Positions 22,717 to 23,599 of a stretch of DNA of 23,599 nucleotides are shown here, one piece after another. The notes beneath the pieces were generated by a model. That model was given only the letters and a program-made list of their open reading frames with translations. It was not told the DNA's origin and made no database searches. Positions within the stretch are counted from its first letter, which is position 1. Each line of letters starts with the position of its first letter. The position numbers were made by a program, and so were the translations under genes. Source of the stretch: Prevotellaceae bacterium (GTDB taxonomy: Bacteria; Bacteroidota; Bacteroidia; Bacteroidales; UBA932). The DNA lies in contig JAITSM010000062.1 in the NCBI GenBank assembly GCA_031287815.1, positions 1-23,599 of the forward strand, given 5' to 3'.

Positions 22717-22765
22717 GGCGCCTTTTTAATGTGCTAATGTGACTAATTTTTTAATGTGACTAATT

Positions 22766-22906
22766 ACTCCGGCGCCAGCTACTGCCTACTGCCGACTGAA
22801 AACTGCCCACTGACTCCGGCGCCAGCTACTGCCTACTGCCAACTGAAAACTGCCCACTGACTCCGGCGCCAGCTACTGCCCACTGCCGACTGAAAACTGC
22901 CTACTG
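22766..22906. repeat. 47-bp tandem repeat, 3 copies, itself made of ACTGNNN heptamers
   Basis: Copies start at 22766, 22813 and 22860. Each begins ACTCCGGCGCCAGCT and continues with ACTGCCT, ACTGCCG, ACTGAAA, ACTGCCC and ACTG, so a GGCGCC palindrome is joined to five heptamers. Copies differ at only a few positions. Confidence 0.88.
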
Positions 22907-22907
22907 A

Positions 22908-23120
22908 AAGCCCCGAAGGGGCGAAATTTTCATAACCGCAGGCCAGCGCAGCGCAGCCTGCGGAAGAAGCCTTCCACTGCCTTTCGCGCGGCGCACTGTC
23001 AGTGCATAGCGGAAAACGGGTGCTCCGCGCGAGGGGCAGGGAAGTGCATCTTGCCCCATGCTGCGTTACGCTCCGCTCCACTTGCATGGGGTTATGAAAA
23101 TGCAAGCCCTCCGGGCTTTT
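22908..23120. repeat. Hairpin-rich inverted-repeat element, about 210 bp (MITE-like)
   Basis: The ends are symmetric: left hairpin GCCCC-GAA-GGGGC (22910-22922), then ATTTTCATAACC (22926-22937); right GGTTATGAAAAT (23090-23101), its exact reverse complement, then AAGCCC-TCC-GGGCTT (23104-23118). Inside are further stems: CCGCAGGC/GCCTGCGG (22936-22963), CGCGCGG/CCGCGCG (22985-23031) enclosing GCACTG-T-CAGTGC (22993-23005), and CCCCATG/CATGGGG (23054-23091). No ORF fits. It looks like a folded non-autonomous element or structured RNA; I do not recognise the class, and flanking target duplications are not evident. Confidence 0.7.
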
Positions 23121-23130
23121 TAATGGAGAA

Positions 23131-23239
23131 TTAAAAGTTAAAAGTTAAAAACTAAAAGTTAAAAGTGAGCTGGCGCCAGCACTCTTCACCCTTCCCCCTT
23201 CCCCCTTCCCCCTTCCCCCTTCACCCCTCACCCTTCACC
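23131..23239. repeat. Two heptamer arrays around a GGCGCC palindrome
   Basis: 23131-23165: TTAAAAG, TTAAAAG, TTAAAAA, CTAAAAG, TTAAAAG. 23169-23180: GCTGGCGCCAGC, a perfect 12-bp palindrome. 23184-23239: eight 7-mers of CTTCACC and CTTCCCC type, in register. No gene. Confidence 0.85.
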
Positions 23240-23251
23240 ATCAAAAAAAAG

Positions 23252-23282
23252 TTTGGTGCATAAGAAATTTTCTCTACCTTTG
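23252..23282 (+). promoter_or_regulatory. Orphan Bacteroidota promoter
   Basis: -33 TTTG (23252-23255) and -7 TACCTTTG (23275-23282) with a 19-nt spacer, as good as the rplC promoter. No start codon of a credible gene follows within the window; downstream are another heptamer array (23298-23332: ACTTTTA, GTTTTTA, ACTCTTA, ACTCTTA, GTTTGTA) and the 41-bp repeats. It may drive a non-coding transcript or a gene right of the window. Confidence 0.65.
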
Positions 23283-23482
23283 CACCTGCTCCCCATCACT
23301 TTTAGTTTTTAACTCTTAACTCTTAGTTTGTACTGTGCATAACTTCCTGCTAAAATATCCCCAAACCCCTTGCGCCGCAACGGAATTTGTCGTATGCTTT
23401 ACACTGCGGAGCAGCACAGCACAGCGGAGTGTTCCTCCTATCTTAAAAATCAAAAAACATCTCCGCATCTCCGGCAACACAA

Positions 23483-23599
23483 CCCCACTTGGGGACGGCG
23501 TCCCGGAAGCTCCGGCAACAAAACCCCACTTGGGGACGGCGTCCCGGAAGCTCCGACGACAAAACCCCACTTGGGGACGGCGTCCCGGAAACTCCGGCG
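23483..23599. repeat. 41-bp tandem repeat with two overlapping hairpins, nearly 3 copies
   Basis: Copies start at 23483, 23524 and 23565, the last cut by the window end; a degenerate partial copy precedes at about 23461. Each unit has CCCC-ACTT-GGGG directly overlapping GGGAC-GGC-GTCCC, so the two hairpins compete for the same G run, followed by GGAAGCTCC and an A-rich end. The units are contiguous, without variable spacers, so this is not a CRISPR array. Confidence 0.88.

Noticed and set aside
22833..23105. 90-aa minus-strand frame in the right-hand repeat region
   Set aside because: Made entirely from the hairpin-rich element and 47-bp repeats; composition not protein-like.
23316..23570. 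84-aa minus-strand frame over the 41-bp repeats
   Set aside because: Its N-terminal half is the translated repeat; no conserved features and no minus-strand promoter seen.
23483..23599. CRISPR array
   Set aside because: Units of 41 bp are contiguous without unique spacers, and no cas genes are present.

Overview
The window comes from a member of the Bacteroidota, most likely Bacteroidales; I cannot fix the genus. The evidence is the Bacteroidota promoter signature (-33 TTTG, 19-20 nt spacer, -7 TAnnTTTG) at several gene starts, long-form NusB, the DUF2795 and GtrA-type proteins, A-rich translation starts without Shine-Dalgarno sites, and the ribosomal protein sequences. Most of the window is housekeeping sequence, broken up by unusually organised intergenic DNA and by two related secreted-protein genes.

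Layout. 1-87: 21-bp tandem repeats with a palindromic core, then a G12 tract. 227-2486 (minus): a lipid/envelope-like group of CDP-alcohol phosphatidyltransferase, GtrA-family membrane protein and DUF362/ferredoxin protein. 2535-5261 (minus): ArfB-like ribosome rescue factor, a STAS-like protein paired with a GHKL ATPase (a possible partner-switching pair), and an AEC-family transporter. 5326-6747 (plus): promoter, roughly 335-nt structured leader and secreted Cys-rich protein A. 6916-11053 (plus): promoter, rplC-rplD-rplW-rplB-rpsS-rplV-rpsC and a strong terminator. This is only a fragment of the S10 operon, lacking rpsJ in front and rplP behind. 11108-12676 (plus): a membrane-anchored conserved protein and nusB. 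12681-14556 (minus): der and mgsA. 14621-14704: a second 21-bp palindromic tandem repeat. 14886-16191 (minus): secreted Cys-rich protein B with its own leader and promoter. 16301-20658 (plus): MacB/LolD-like ABC ATPase, PduO-type cobalamin adenosyltransferase, AAA+/DUF4143 protein, DUF2795 protein and TrkA. 20672-21310 (minus): Nudix hydrolase. 21340-22693 (plus): pyrE and a Sir2 deacylase. 22694-23599: about 900 bp without a credible gene, filled with heptamer arrays, 47-bp repeats, a hairpin-rich inverted-repeat element, an orphan promoter and 41-bp hairpin repeats.

The most interesting signal is the pair of leaders in front of proteins A and B. They lie about 10 kb apart on opposite strands and are about the same length. 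Both have the same order of stems and the same short conserved blocks. The outer 7-bp stem is perfect in both but built from different bases, with five of seven pairs changed on both sides. This looks like a conserved structured cis-regulatory RNA that I do not recognise. The proteins it precedes share an N-terminal domain but have unrelated Cys-rich C-terminal parts, so a dispersed surface or secreted-protein family under a common RNA control element is a reasonable hypothesis.

A second theme is intergenic DNA with strict 7-nt periodicity, resembling the heptamer repeats known from cyanobacteria, at six or more places. In some it reaches into coding sequence: the start of the adenosyltransferase gene and the end of the Nudix gene. 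All readings are by eye; no search or folding program was run.
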